The notes: generated from the letters alone by a model not told the origin. A stretch of 64,000 nt of DNA from Beijerinckiaceae bacterium (GCA_027531565.1 JAPZSB010000006.1:186954-250953); one strand, 5' to 3'. Numbered from the stretch's first letter, positions 33,740 through 42,677 are shown. A program made the numbers and translations.

Positions 33740-34438
33740 TCAGCCGGAAACGCTGTAGTATTTCACGACCTTGCGCTCGTTCTTCCAGGCATAGGGCGCG
33801 CCCTGCGGCACGAAGATCACATCCCCTGCCCGGAACCGGGCCGGTCCCTCGGTCTGGTGCGTCAATGTCACCTCGCCTTCGAGAAGATGCATCAGTTCAT
33901 GGATCCGGTGCGGTACGAAACGCCGCTCGCAGGGCGTCGAGACATCCCAGATCCCGGCGCGCAGGCCCGACGCATCGGTAAAGAGGTTCAGCGAATGGCA
34001 TTCCGGCGGAGCGCTGACCAGCACCTCCGGCGCGGGCCCTGCCGAGCGGTTGCGCGGCAGCGTGGGGTCAAGCGTGATCGCGGCGGCTTCGCTGGTCGGG
34101 GCATCGGCCATGTCCTGCGCCACGAAAAAGACCCGCGTGCCGGGCGCCGCCTCGACGCACCCGGCAAACCCGCGCGGCAGCACGAAGGCGGAGCCGGCGC
34201 CATGGGCCCGGCCATCGATGACGATCCGGCCCGCGCCCACGGTCATCAGTTCGGCATGGCCAAGCGCGGTGACCGTAACCGCGCCATCCAGCCATAGATG
34301 GCCGGCGCGATGGCCCTTGCCGTCATCGAACAGGATCGCCCGTCCGGGTGCGAACGGATCGGCGTCGCTGGCGGCACCGGGTTGGCCGGCGGCCAGCGGC
34401 TGGCCGTCGCGGCCGAGATGGATCAGGGTCTTGGTCAT
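33740..34438 (-). CDS. Cupin-domain protein (two cupin folds), end of the catabolic operon
   Basis: A 232-residue protein with two beta-barrel halves. The C-terminal cupin has the metal-type motif HRIHELMHLLEGEVTLTHQT and FRAGDVIFVPQGAPYAWKNE; the N-terminal half is looser (GAGRIVIDGRAHGAGSAFVL). It resembles bicupin proteins next to FAD oxidases in amine or opine catabolism, where they may act as isomerases, sensors or detoxifiers. No precise reaction can be assigned. It lies 19 bases after the FAD oxidase gene, last in a nine-gene operon. Confidence 0.75.
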   Translation of the reverse strand: MTKTLIHLGRDGQPLAAGQPGAASDADPFAPGRAILFDDGKGHRAGHLWLDGAVTVTALGHAELMTVGAGRIVIDGRAHGAGSAFVLPRGFAGCVEAAPGTRVFFVAQDMADAPTSEAAAITLDPTLPRNRSAGPAPEVLVSAPPECHSLNLFTDASGLRAGIWDVSTPCERRFVPHRIHELMHLLEGEVTLTHQTEGPARFRAGDVIFVPQGAPYAWKNERKVVKYYSVSG

Positions 34439-34457
34439 GAAGCGCTCCGGATTGGGG

Positions 34458-35561
34458 TCAGTGGCCGGCGGCCCAATGGGCCAGGTCGGAAATGGCGAGC
34501 TTGCCCTCGACCATGTCGAGCAGGCGCTCGCCGATCAGCGGGCCGAACTTGAACATCTGGCCGTCGCATTGGGTGATGACGACCGCCTGCCCGTGGCGCG
34601 CGAAAAGGAAACGGCGCGAGGGATCGAGCGTATAATAGCCGACCTGCATCCGGAGCGGCCGATAACCCTCGAAATCGCGGAAATACGGCCGGAATGCCCC
34701 GAGGATCGCGCCGCTCTCCCATTCGAGATCGGCATCGAAACCGTCCGTATCCGGCATCGCCCGCCGGCGATGGCCGGAGTATCCGATTTTCAGCCCCGCC
34801 CCGCGCCGGTCCGGCAGGGTATAGCCGGTATGATCGCCCAGAGCGGCGATGGCGGGCGCCTCACGCCAGCTCTGGGCATGAGCCGCCGGTGGCGCGACAT
34901 AGAGCAGCGCCTGCCGGTAAACCGGAACCTGGCCATAGCGATCGGGCATCAGGCGCGGCAGCCAGGCCCCGGCAGCCACCACCACCATGTCCCCCTGGCG
35001 CGTCGTGCCATCGGCGAGATGGACGATCCCCTGCGCCTCGTCGACCGAGACGACACTGCATCCGCCCTCGATCGGCACGTTACGCGCCTGCAGCCATGCC
35101 GTCAGGTCGCGCAGGATATCGGCGGCAAAAAGCGGCCCGCCCGGAAAGGCCGTGACGCCCCAGGCCCGGGCCGGCAGCACGAGATGCGGACAGAGCGCCT
35201 CGACACCCTGCCGGTCGAGCACCGCATGCGGCAGGCCGACATCCCGGAATGTATCGCGTGTCTTCTCCGCATAATCGCCCGGTTCGAGCGAGATGGCGAT
35301 CGCGCCTGTATTCTCGAAATGGCAGGCGCCGAGATCCTGCCAGAGCCGGTCCCACGCGGCGAAGGCCTCGGTGACCATGCGGGTATAGCCCGTGGCCGCG
35401 CCATAGGGGTAGCGGATCATCCGGTGCCGGTCATGCGAGGCGGCCTGCGGGTTGGGCACCGGGCCCTGCTCGAGCACGCGCACGTCATGCCCGCGCAGGG
35501 ACGCCGCGCGGGCAACGGACAGGCCGACAATCCCGGCCCCGATGACGAGAAGCCGCGCCAT
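34458..35561 (-). CDS. FAD-dependent amine/N-methyl amino acid oxidase (DAO family)
   Basis: A 367-residue enzyme; the ATG at 35561 directly precedes the FAD-binding motif LLVIGAGIVGLSVARAASLR (GxGxxG), so a longer open frame upstream, which overlaps the dipeptidase gene, is rejected. Further motifs: RMIRYPYG, as in sarcosine and N-methyltryptophan oxidases, VVAAGAWLPRL, and a C-terminal FKFGPLIGERL. The monomeric sarcosine oxidase (MSOX) group covalently binds FAD at a Cys that is replaced here (GQMFKFGP), so non-covalent FAD or a dehydrogenase is likely. It lies 5 bases after the M19 gene. Confidence 0.85.
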   Translation of the reverse strand: MARLLVIGAGIVGLSVARAASLRGHDVRVLEQGPVPNPQAASHDRHRMIRYPYGAATGYTRMVTEAFAAWDRLWQDLGACHFENTGAIAISLEPGDYAEKTRDTFRDVGLPHAVLDRQGVEALCPHLVLPARAWGVTAFPGGPLFAADILRDLTAWLQARNVPIEGGCSVVSVDEAQGIVHLADGTTRQGDMVVVAAGAWLPRLMPDRYGQVPVYRQALLYVAPPAAHAQSWREAPAIAALGDHTGYTLPDRRGAGLKIGYSGHRRRAMPDTDGFDADLEWESGAILGAFRPYFRDFEGYRPLRMQVGYYTLDPSRRFLFARHGQAVVITQCDGQMFKFGPLIGERLLDMVEGKLAISDLAHWAAGH

Positions 35562-35566
35562 GCCGC

Positions 35567-36592
35567 TCAGCCGCAGAATTTCTCGATCACGCGCAGCCAG
35601 TTGCCACCCATGATCGCGGCGACATCGGCCTGCTTGTAGCCCCGCGCCAGCAGCCCGGCCGTGAAATTCGGCAGCTTGGCCACCCGTTCGACGCCGAGCG
35701 GGTAGGATTGCCGGCCGAACGAGGCCAATGTCCCGAAAATATCGGGCCGCCGCGTCCGCCAGGTGACGACGCTCGGCGAGGCGACGACCGTTTCCATCTC
35801 CTGGTAGAACTCGACATAGTCCATGCCGATCCCGACGCCCTCGACACCGACCAGCGTCACGAAATGATCGACATGGTCGAGCAGGGTATCCAGCGTCGGC
35901 CCCTCGTCGGCCAGCGAATGCGGCAGGCCGCAGACGCCGATCATCCCGCCCTTGGCCACCATCCCCTTCACGGTTGCGTCCGTGGTGTTGCGGCCATTGT
36001 CCCGAAGGGCGGCAGCATTCGAATGGGTGCAGACCGGCGCCCGCGCGATCGCCGTCGCCTCGGCCCGCGTGCGATGGCCGCAATGCGAGAGATCGAGGAT
36101 GACCGGCAGCTCGTTGACCCGCGCGATCAGCTCCTCGCCGAGATAGGTGATGCCGGCATCGCGCTTCTCGCCGCAGCCATCGCCGAACAGGTTGGCGGTT
36201 GTGTAGGCGAGGCCGAGGATGCGCATCCCCATCCGCACCAGCGTCTCGACGCGCCAGATCTTGTCGTCGAGCATCGTCGCACCCTGGGTGCCGAACATCA
36301 CGCCGATCTTGCCGGCTTTCTTGGCGGCGCGCAGGTCGGCGGCATTGAGGCAGAGCCGGAGATGCGGGTTCTTCTCGATCTTTGTCAGGTGCTTCTCGGC
36401 ATTGCGGAGCACCGTGTCCCAATCTTCCTCGAGCGCGAAAGTGACATTGGTCCCGTCGACGCCGCCGGCCAGCATCCGCTCGGTGTATTTCTCGTCAAGC
36501 ACATAGGCGATGGACAATCCGTCGAAGACATAGGTGTCGCGGTGGAAGGCGAGTACCTTCGCATCCGTCGTCAGGTCATGGGATCGTGTCAT
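35567..36592 (-). CDS. M19 membrane-dipeptidase-like protein with altered metal site
   Basis: A 341-residue TIM-barrel protein of the renal dipeptidase family. Conserved second-half ligand motifs are visible: DLSHCGHRTRAEA and PVCTHSNAAALRDNGRNTTD. The first-half metal motifs differ from classical enzymes: the DGHND signature is DGLSI here, and the bridging Glu (GVEGG) is replaced in IGVMFGTQG. Such changes occur in a bacterial M19 clade of unknown chemistry. It overlaps the upstream oxidoreductase gene by 4 bases and is followed by a FAD oxidase, suggesting it acts on the same compound or a precursor conjugate. Confidence 0.8.
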   Translation of the reverse strand: MTRSHDLTTDAKVLAFHRDTYVFDGLSIAYVLDEKYTERMLAGGVDGTNVTFALEEDWDTVLRNAEKHLTKIEKNPHLRLCLNAADLRAAKKAGKIGVMFGTQGATMLDDKIWRVETLVRMGMRILGLAYTTANLFGDGCGEKRDAGITYLGEELIARVNELPVILDLSHCGHRTRAEATAIARAPVCTHSNAAALRDNGRNTTDATVKGMVAKGGMIGVCGLPHSLADEGPTLDTLLDHVDHFVTLVGVEGVGIGMDYVEFYQEMETVVASPSVVTWRTRRPDIFGTLASFGRQSYPLGVERVAKLPNFTAGLLARGYKQADVAAIMGGNWLRVIEKFCG

Positions 36593-37749
36593 GGATGTCC
36601 CCCGGTCTGGTTGGTCGCGCTGCTGGCGAAACGGGCAATGGTGAAGGGCTCGATCGGCGTGCTGGTCCGGCCGGTGGCGATCAGCTCGGCCATCACGTCG
36701 CCGACGCCGGGGCCAAGCTGGAAACCGTGGCCGCAGAAGCCGAAGGCATAATGCAGGCCGGAGATCCGGGCCGAGGGTCCCATGATCGGGATATCGTCGG
36801 GCAGGTAGCTCTCGATGCCGCTCCAGACGCGGATGACATTGAGGCGGCGCAGGGCGGGAACGATCCGCGTGATCTGCGCGAGCTGGCCCAGCGTGTTCTC
36901 CGGCTTCACATAGGCGCGCAGGGTTTCCGCGCTGGCCGGGCCCCGGATGCCGCCGCCGAAGACGATATTCCCCCGCTTCACCTGCCGGAGATAGATGATC
37001 TCCTCAGGGATGGTGGTGGCGATGCCCAGAACCGGCTCCAGCCCGTAGGGCACCGGTTCGGTCACGGCCATCTGCGGGCCATGGACGACCAGCGGCGCGG
37101 GCTCTCCGAATTGCTGCGACAACCGGCTGCCCCAGGCCCCGGCGGTGATGAGCATCTGCTCGGCCCGGAAGACGCGGCCATCGGCGGTCCCGGCGCGGAA
37201 AGAGCCGCCCTCCTGCTCCACCGAGAGCACCTCCGCCCGCTCGACGATCTCGGCACCGGCCCGCTTCGCCGCCCGACCGAAGGCGGGAGCGGCAAGGCGC
37301 GGATTGGCATGGCCATCGAGCGGCGAATAGGAGCCGGCACGGATTTCCGGCCCGAGAAAGGGGAACCGGTCGCGCAGGACATTGCCGCTGATCATTTCCA
37401 GCTCGAGGCCGTAAGGCCGGGCATCGCGGCCATATTGCTCGATCCGGCCGGCCATCTCTTCCGTGTAGGCCAGCCGGAGATGGCCCGAGGGCAGGAACTC
37501 GGCATCCTCGCCGAGCAATTCGTTGAGCCGGCCCCAGATCTCGCGCGAGCGGTTCGCCAGCGGGAGTTGCGGCAGGAAGCGCCCCTGCCGGCGGACATTG
37601 CCGAAATTCGTCCCGCTGGCCTGCTGGCCGATCAGACCGCGCTCGATCAGCGTGACGGATTTTCCGCGCTGGCGCAGGAAGAACGCCGCCGAGGCGCCCA
37701 TGATCCCGCCGCCGATGATCAGCACGTCGCTGCGTTTCACCTCGGTCAT
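36589..37749 (-). CDS. FAD-dependent dehydrogenase subunit, HcnC/OoxB-like
   Basis: A 386-residue DAO-family flavoprotein: VLIIGGGIMGASAAFFLRQR (FAD Rossmann motif), TNFGNVRRQGRF, LITAGAWGSRL, VWSGIESYLPDDIPIMG and GFCGHGFQLGPGVGDVMAEL. In HcnABC, octopine/nopaline oxidases and D-hydroxyproline dehydrogenases this is the beta subunit that oxidises the substrate amine. It overlaps its partner gene upstream (HcnB-like) by 4 bases and the M19 gene downstream by 4 bases. The exact substrate is unknown. Confidence 0.87.
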   Translation of the reverse strand: MTEVKRSDVLIIGGGIMGASAAFFLRQRGKSVTLIERGLIGQQASGTNFGNVRRQGRFLPQLPLANRSREIWGRLNELLGEDAEFLPSGHLRLAYTEEMAGRIEQYGRDARPYGLELEMISGNVLRDRFPFLGPEIRAGSYSPLDGHANPRLAAPAFGRAAKRAGAEIVERAEVLSVEQEGGSFRAGTADGRVFRAEQMLITAGAWGSRLSQQFGEPAPLVVHGPQMAVTEPVPYGLEPVLGIATTIPEEIIYLRQVKRGNIVFGGGIRGPASAETLRAYVKPENTLGQLAQITRIVPALRRLNVIRVWSGIESYLPDDIPIMGPSARISGLHYAFGFCGHGFQLGPGVGDVMAELIATGRTSTPIEPFTIARFASSATNQTGGHP

Positions 37750-39122
37750 GGCTCCACCTCCCCGGCGGCAACCGGCAGCGGCTTGACCGGCGCCTGCCCG
37801 CGCAGGCGGCCCACCGCCTCGAGCGGAACGCCGGTTGCGGCGGCAACGATCTCCGCCCCGGCATGGCCGCAATAGCGCCCCTGGCAGCGGCCCATGCCGA
37901 CGCGGGTCAGCGCCTTGGCGCGGTTGACCTCGTCTGCGCCCTTGGCGTTCGCGGCGTCGCGCAATTCGCCCACCGTAATGCCTTCGCAGCGGCACAGGAT
38001 GGCCTCATCGGGCAGGTCGGCGGCCAGATGGGCGGGCCAGGGATAGGCCTCCGCAATGCCCTCGCGGAACCGTTCCATGATGCGCGCCCGCGCCCTGAAT
38101 TCGGCGCGGCGTGCTTCCGGCACGGGCCGACCGAGATCCTCCAGTGCGGCACAGGCGGCGAGTGCGCCGGAAATCTCGGCGCCATCCGCGCCCTGCGTCC
38201 GCACGCCGTCGCCCGCGAGATAGACGCCCGGTACGGAACTGCGACCGTCGGCATCGATCTCCGGCCAGAATTGCCGCGTCCCCGCATCGAAAGTGAACGC
38301 GCAACGCGCGAGATCGGCCAGTTGCGCTTCCGGGCGGAGATGGTAGCCGAGCCCCACCGCATCGCAGTCGAAGCGGCGGATCTCGCCGGAGGCGAGCCGG
38401 ACGCTGGCTCCGGTCACGCCGGCTTCCGCCTCGCCATGGATCTCGACCGGGGTGACACCGCGATGGATCGCCATGCCGGACGCCATCAGCCCCGCAACGA
38501 TCCTGAGGCCCTTGAGCAGCATGTCCGGCCGCGCGGCCAGCTTCGGCAACGCCATCACCTGCCGGTGGAACGGCGAGGTATCGAGCAGCGCAACCACCTC
38601 GGCGCCGGCCTTGTGATATTGCAGCGCCACCAGTTGCAGAAGCGGCCCGGTCCCCATGAACACGACCTTGCGGCCGATGGCGCAGGCCTGCGCCTTGAGC
38701 GCGATCTGCGCCCCGCCGAGGCTGTAGACCCCGGCATGCTGCCAGCCCTTGACCGGCAGCAGCCGGTCGGTCGCGCCGGCGGCGATGATCAGGGCGTCAT
38801 AGGCAAACTGCCCAGGCTTGCCCGCGCTGATCGTATGCACCACGCCATCCGCCACGTTCCAGGCGAGATGGCGGGGGCGATAGTCGATCTGCGGCTTCAG
38901 CTGCTCGAAACTCTCGTGAAGGGCAACGGCGCGCGCCGCTTCGGTGCCGTAGAGCTGTTCGGGCGTGCGGGTGAAGCCTTCCGGCTGGCGGCGGTAGATC
39001 TGCCCGCCATCGCGCTGGCCCTCGTCCAGCAGGACGGGACGCAACCCGGCCGCGACCAGCTGTTCGGCGGCGCGGATGCCGGCAGGGCCGGCCCCGACGA
39101 TGATCAAGCGCGGTTCGGCCAT
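37746..39122 (-). CDS. FAD/NAD-type dehydrogenase subunit with BFD-like [2Fe-2S] domain, HcnB/OoxA-like
   Basis: A 458-residue protein from the ATG 39122. N-terminal FAD motif LIIVGAGPAGIRAAEQLVAA, LIIAAGATDRLLPVKGW, a second nucleotide fold (RKVVFMGTGPLLQLVALQYH) and GVYLAGDGVRTQGA. The C-terminal about 80 residues contain CRCEGITVGELRDAA and VGMGRCQGRYCG, a four-Cys BFD-like [2Fe-2S] site. This is the alpha subunit of HcnABC-like heterotrimeric dehydrogenases, passing electrons from the beta subunit. It overlaps the small Fe-S subunit gene upstream by 19 bases and the beta subunit gene by 4. Confidence 0.88.
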   Translation of the reverse strand: MAEPRLIIVGAGPAGIRAAEQLVAAGLRPVLLDEGQRDGGQIYRRQPEGFTRTPEQLYGTEAARAVALHESFEQLKPQIDYRPRHLAWNVADGVVHTISAGKPGQFAYDALIIAAGATDRLLPVKGWQHAGVYSLGGAQIALKAQACAIGRKVVFMGTGPLLQLVALQYHKAGAEVVALLDTSPFHRQVMALPKLAARPDMLLKGLRIVAGLMASGMAIHRGVTPVEIHGEAEAGVTGASVRLASGEIRRFDCDAVGLGYHLRPEAQLADLARCAFTFDAGTRQFWPEIDADGRSSVPGVYLAGDGVRTQGADGAEISGALAACAALEDLGRPVPEARRAEFRARARIMERFREGIAEAYPWPAHLAADLPDEAILCRCEGITVGELRDAANAKGADEVNRAKALTRVGMGRCQGRYCGHAGAEIVAAATGVPLEAVGRLRGQAPVKPLPVAAGEVEP

Positions 39123-39424
39123 GACAGATCCGGTTGCTCGGTGACGAGGGAAAGCCCGGCCCGGGCCGGTGTATCGCAGGCGCGCAGGCGATGGCCATCG
39201 GCGGTCCAGACCCAGCAATCCTGGCAGGCTGCCATCAGGCAGAAGCCGGAGCGCGCTTCCGGCCCGAATTCCGAGCGGCGCAGCCGGCCGCGCGCGGTGA
39301 GGATGGCGACAAGCAGGCTGTCGCCCTCCAGCGCCTCGATGGTCTCGCCATCGACCGTCAGCGTGATCGGCGTCCTTCCGGTCTCGCCGAGGCGCATGAA
39401 GCGGGGCTGCCCGGGACGGCTCAT
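39104..39424 (-). CDS. Small [2Fe-2S] ferredoxin-like subunit, HcnA-like
   Basis: A 106-residue protein from the ATG 39424, which overlaps the aldehyde dehydrogenase stop as ATGA. The fold is plant-type ferredoxin: ITLTVDGETIEALEGDSLLV followed by SGFCLMAACQDCWVWTADGH and LRACDTP, giving four Cys for a [2Fe-2S] cluster. In HcnABC-like enzymes and hydroxyproline dehydrogenases this is the gamma subunit. With the two following genes it completes an electron-transferring amine dehydrogenase. Confidence 0.87.
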   Translation of the reverse strand: MSRPGQPRFMRLGETGRTPITLTVDGETIEALEGDSLLVAILTARGRLRRSEFGPEARSGFCLMAACQDCWVWTADGHRLRACDTPARAGLSLVTEQPDLSWPNRA

Positions 39425-40875
39425 CACAGCCCCCCGACCAGCATGTATTTCATCTCGAGATATTCCTCGATCCCGTGCCGTCCGCCCTCGCGGCCGAGGC
39501 CGGATTCCTTGACCCCGCCGAACGGCGCCACCTCGTTTCCGAGCATGGCGGCATTGATGCCGACCATGCCTGCCTCGAGATCTTCCGCCACGCGGAAGGC
39601 GCGGCCGAGATCCTTCGTGTAGAAATAGGCGGCGAGGCCATAGGGCGTGGCATTGGCCAGGCGCACCACCTCCTCCTCGGTCTCGAAGCGGAATACCGCC
39701 GCCACCGGGCCGAATGTTTCTTCCTGCGCGAGGATCATCCCGGGCGTGGCTCCGGCCAGCACGGTCGGGGTGTAATAGGTGCCGCCGAGGGGATGGACCG
39801 CGCCGCCGGTGGCGACCCGCGCCCCCCTGGCCAGGGCATCGGCGACATGCCGCTCGACCTTCTCGATCGCGCGCGCGTTGATCAGGGGCCCCTGCACCAC
39901 GCCCTCCGCATCGCCCGGCCCGACCTTCAGCGCCGCGACCGCACGGGCAAAGGCCTCGACGAACCGGTCATGGATGCCGGCCTGTACATAGAGCCGGTTC
40001 GTACAGACGCAGGTCTGGCCCATATTGCGGAACTTCGCGGCGATCGCGCCCTCGACCGCCTTGTCGAGATCGGCATCGTCGAACACGATGAAGGGCGCAT
40101 TGCCCCCGAGTTCGAGCGCGACCTTCTTCACCGTCGAGGCGGCCTGCCGCATCAGCAGCTTGCCGACCGGCGTCGAACCGGTGAACCCGATGAAGCGCAC
40201 CGCCGGGTGGGTGGTGAAGACCTCGCCGATCGCGACCGCATCACCCGTGACGATGTTGAGCACGCCCGGCGGCATGCCCGCCTCCAGTGCCAGCTGGCCG
40301 AGAGCCAGCGCGGTGAGCGGCGTGTCCGGCGCCGGCTTGACCACGAAGGTACAGCCGGCGGCGAGCCCGGGCGCGCATTTCCGGGTGATCATCGCCGCCG
40401 GGAAATTCCACGGCGTGATCGCGGCGGCGACGCCGATGGGCTGTTTCTGCACGATGATCCGCGTGTTCGGGAAGGGCGAAGGCATCGTCTCGCCATAGAC
40501 GCGCTTCGCTTCTTCGGCATTGAACTCCACAAACGAGGCTGCATAGGCCACCTCCCCGCGGGATTCGACCAGCGGCTTGCCCTGTTCGGCGGTCATCAGC
40601 CGGGCGAGATCCTCCTGGTTCGCCATGATCAGCGTGAACCAGCGCCGGAGGATCGCGCTGCGCTCCTTGGCCTGCAGCTTCGCCCACGGCTTGAACGCCC
40701 GCTCGGCGGCCAGCACGGCGGTCTCGGCCTCGGCCGCACCGAAATGCGGCACCCGGGCAATCTCCGCGCCCGTGGCCGGGTTGGTGACCGGGAAGCTCCC
40801 CTCGCCGACCCACTCCCCGCCGATCAGCGCCTGGGAGCGGAGAAGTTCGGGACGGTTGAGGACCGGCACACTCAT
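39424..40875 (-). CDS. NAD(P)-dependent aldehyde dehydrogenase (succinate-semialdehyde dehydrogenase-like)
   Basis: A 483-residue enzyme oxidising an aldehyde to an acid. Motifs: PWNFPAAMITRKCAPGLAAG (cofactor fold), FTGSTPVGKLLMRQAAS, VALELGGNAPFIVFDDADLD (general base Glu), NMGQTCVCTNRLYVQ (catalytic Cys) and EETFGPVAAVFRF. Closest in style to GabD-type enzymes. It overlaps the HAD gene upstream and the ferredoxin-like gene downstream by a few bases, so it probably handles the aldehyde released by the adjacent amine dehydrogenase. Confidence 0.9.
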   Translation of the reverse strand: MSVPVLNRPELLRSQALIGGEWVGEGSFPVTNPATGAEIARVPHFGAAEAETAVLAAERAFKPWAKLQAKERSAILRRWFTLIMANQEDLARLMTAEQGKPLVESRGEVAYAASFVEFNAEEAKRVYGETMPSPFPNTRIIVQKQPIGVAAAITPWNFPAAMITRKCAPGLAAGCTFVVKPAPDTPLTALALGQLALEAGMPPGVLNIVTGDAVAIGEVFTTHPAVRFIGFTGSTPVGKLLMRQAASTVKKVALELGGNAPFIVFDDADLDKAVEGAIAAKFRNMGQTCVCTNRLYVQAGIHDRFVEAFARAVAALKVGPGDAEGVVQGPLINARAIEKVERHVADALARGARVATGGAVHPLGGTYYTPTVLAGATPGMILAQEETFGPVAAVFRFETEEEVVRLANATPYGLAAYFYTKDLGRAFRVAEDLEAGMVGINAAMLGNEVAPFGGVKESGLGREGGRHGIEEYLEMKYMLVGGL

Positions 40876-41579
40876 AGCCCGGCCTCGTCAGCCAGCGCGG
40901 CCAGCGTGGAGAAATGGAAATCCGGCTTTGTCAGCGCCTCGACGGCAATCGTGCCGCCGAAGCCCTTCTGGCCCTGCCGCCGCTCGATCCAGCAGGTCGC
41001 ATAGCCGAGCGCCTTGGCGACGCCGATATCGTGATACTGGCTCTGCGCGACATGGAGGATCCGGTCGCGCCCGAATCCGGACCGGCTGATCCGCCCCCGG
41101 GCGAAGCCGAAGAAATTCGGATCGGGCTTCTCGCACAGGGCCTCGTCCACCGTGATGCTGTCCCAGAACGGATTGCCCAGCGTGCGGGCGAAATGATCCA
41201 GCGCCCAGCGCTGGGCATTGGTCATCGCCACGAGGCGGTAGCGGCTGCCGAGCCGCTTCAGCGCCGCAACCGAATCCGGGAAGGCCGGCCAGAACTCGGC
41301 CGAGTCGCGGAAGCCGCGGGCGAGCGCACGGTCATCCTTCAGCCCGCAATCACGGACGAGGTCGAAATAGGCGCGCTCGAGATCATCCGGATAGCGCAGC
41401 GTCTTCCCGGCCGTGCGTGAGGCGCGGTAGGCGTCGAGGATGGCCTCGTCACTGACGGAGGCCGGCGCAGCGCCGGATTGGCGCAGATAGGCCAGCATGC
41501 CGCCTTCGAAATCGATCAGCGTCCCGACGACATCGAAGGTGAGGACATCGAAGTGCTGCAGGCGTTCACGGGATGTCAT
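40872..41579 (-). CDS. HAD-superfamily hydrolase (haloacid dehalogenase type II)
   Basis: A 235-residue protein from the ATG 41579. The HAD nucleophile is in LTFDVVGTLIDFE, where the residue two positions after the Asp is Val rather than Asp, as in haloacid dehalogenases and unlike phosphatases. The later motifs are MTNAQRW (Ser/Thr motif), KPDPNFFGFA (Lys) and HVAQSQYHDIGVAKALGYAT. It may hydrolyse a C-halogen or similar bond, or have a repair role. Second gene of the operon: it overlaps the AraC gene and the aldehyde dehydrogenase gene by 4 bases each. A paralogue lies at 48019-48687. Confidence 0.85.
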   Translation of the reverse strand: MTSRERLQHFDVLTFDVVGTLIDFEGGMLAYLRQSGAAPASVSDEAILDAYRASRTAGKTLRYPDDLERAYFDLVRDCGLKDDRALARGFRDSAEFWPAFPDSVAALKRLGSRYRLVAMTNAQRWALDHFARTLGNPFWDSITVDEALCEKPDPNFFGFARGRISRSGFGRDRILHVAQSQYHDIGVAKALGYATCWIERRQGQKGFGGTIAVEALTKPDFHFSTLAALADEAGL

Positions 41580-42001
41580 GGGGTGACGGCCCTCCGGCTG
41601 TTGGTATTGGACGCAACCGGCACGACGATCCGGTCTGCAAGGAACCGGCCCGGCGTCGTGCCGCAGAGCGATCGAAAATGCCGGCACAGATGGGACTGGT
41701 CGCAAAACCCGACCTCGATCGCCGCGATGGCCGGCGGCGTGCCGTCCAGCAGGAGTTGCTGCGCGGCCTGCACCCGGACCATGGACAGGAAGCGATAGGG
41801 CGAGACACCGAACCGGCGGCGGAACAGGGTCACGAAACGGAAGACGCTGAGGCCGGCCCGTTCGGCAAGGTCTTCCAGCGCCAGCCTTTCGGCATAGTTC
41901 CGTTCGATGAAGGCCCGGATATCATCAAGATCGGCGCGGCGCATCCGCGGCAGGACGGCAGTGGCACTCGGATGGGGATGTCCCAGAGTCTGATGCATCA
42001 T
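41576..42001 (-). CDS. AraC-family transcription regulator (HTH only)
   Basis: A 141-residue protein, essentially just the double helix-turn-helix: IRAFIERNYAERLALEDLAE, FRFVTLFRRRFGVSPYRFLS, AIAAIEVGFCDQSHLCRHFR and TPGRF. The ATG at 42001 has GAGGG upstream; the next codon is also ATG. No ligand domain is present, so the signal may come through expression level or a partner. It is the first gene of the nine-gene operon (4-base overlap with the HAD gene) and the likely local activator. Confidence 0.8.
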   Translation of the reverse strand: MMHQTLGHPHPSATAVLPRMRRADLDDIRAFIERNYAERLALEDLAERAGLSVFRFVTLFRRRFGVSPYRFLSMVRVQAAQQLLLDGTPPAIAAIEVGFCDQSHLCRHFRSLCGTTPGRFLADRIVVPVASNTNSRRAVTP

Positions 42002-42164
42002 GCTGCCCTCGCTCTCCGGCCCGGTCACGTCCCGGCCATGTCGTTGCCGACACGGAAAGGTTAGGCGGGGCAGGATGCGCAAAATCCCGAACTCGGGCGG
42101 ATGCACGGTGATCCATGCTGAATCGGGAGCGGTCGCGGCAGATTGTGCGGCCCGCCGGAAGGCC

Positions 42165-42659
42165 TCATTCGTCGCGGTTGAACAGCCGGTCGATCGGATA
42201 GTGATGCTTCACGAAAGGCGACTTGATGACGATGTAGCTGAAATACTTTTCGATGCCGATATTCCGGTCGAGCAGGGCCTCGATCACGCTCTGGTAATGG
42301 TTCACGCCCGAGGTGACGAATTTCAGCAGGTAATCGTATCCCCCGCTGACAAGGTGGCATTCGATGATCTCCGGCACACCCTTGATGGCGGCCTCGAACC
42401 GGGCAAAATCGTCCGATCGGTGGTCCGAAAGCGTGACTTCCGTGAAGATCAGCAGCACGTCGCCGAGCTTCCGCAGATGCAGCTGCGCACCATAGCCGGT
42501 AATGTAGCCGGCGCTTTCAAGCCGCTTGACGCGGGTCAGGCAGGGGCTGGGCGAGAGGCCCACGGCATCGGCCAGGTCGACATTCGTGATGCGACCGTTC
42601 TTCTGCAATTCGGCGAGGATCTTCAGGTCGATCCTGTCCAGCTTCGAAGATGTGGCCAT
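42165..42659 (-). CDS. Lrp/AsnC-family regulator
   Basis: A 164-residue regulator with GAGGAG eight bases before its ATG. N-terminal winged helix: LDRIDLKILAELQKNGRITN, VGLSPSPCLTRVKRLESAGY. C-terminal RAM (ligand-binding) domain: LLIFTEVTLSDHRSDDFARF, EIIECHLVSGGYDYLLKFVT. Length and the conserved SPSPCLxRVKRLE turn match Lrp proper. It sits between the aminotransferase gene and the AraC-led operon and probably senses an amino acid and controls one or both. Two inverted repeats lie just upstream (42678-42716). Confidence 0.9.
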   Translation of the reverse strand: MATSSKLDRIDLKILAELQKNGRITNVDLADAVGLSPSPCLTRVKRLESAGYITGYGAQLHLRKLGDVLLIFTEVTLSDHRSDDFARFEAAIKGVPEIIECHLVSGGYDYLLKFVTSGVNHYQSVIEALLDRNIGIEKYFSYIVIKSPFVKHHYPIDRLFNRDE

Positions 42660-42677
42660 GCGCGCTACTCCTCGACC

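Noticed and set aside
34458..36422. A 654-codon frame extending the FAD oxidase upstream
   Set aside because: The extra N-terminus overlaps the M19 gene in another frame and precedes the FAD motif; the ATG at 35561 is the natural start.
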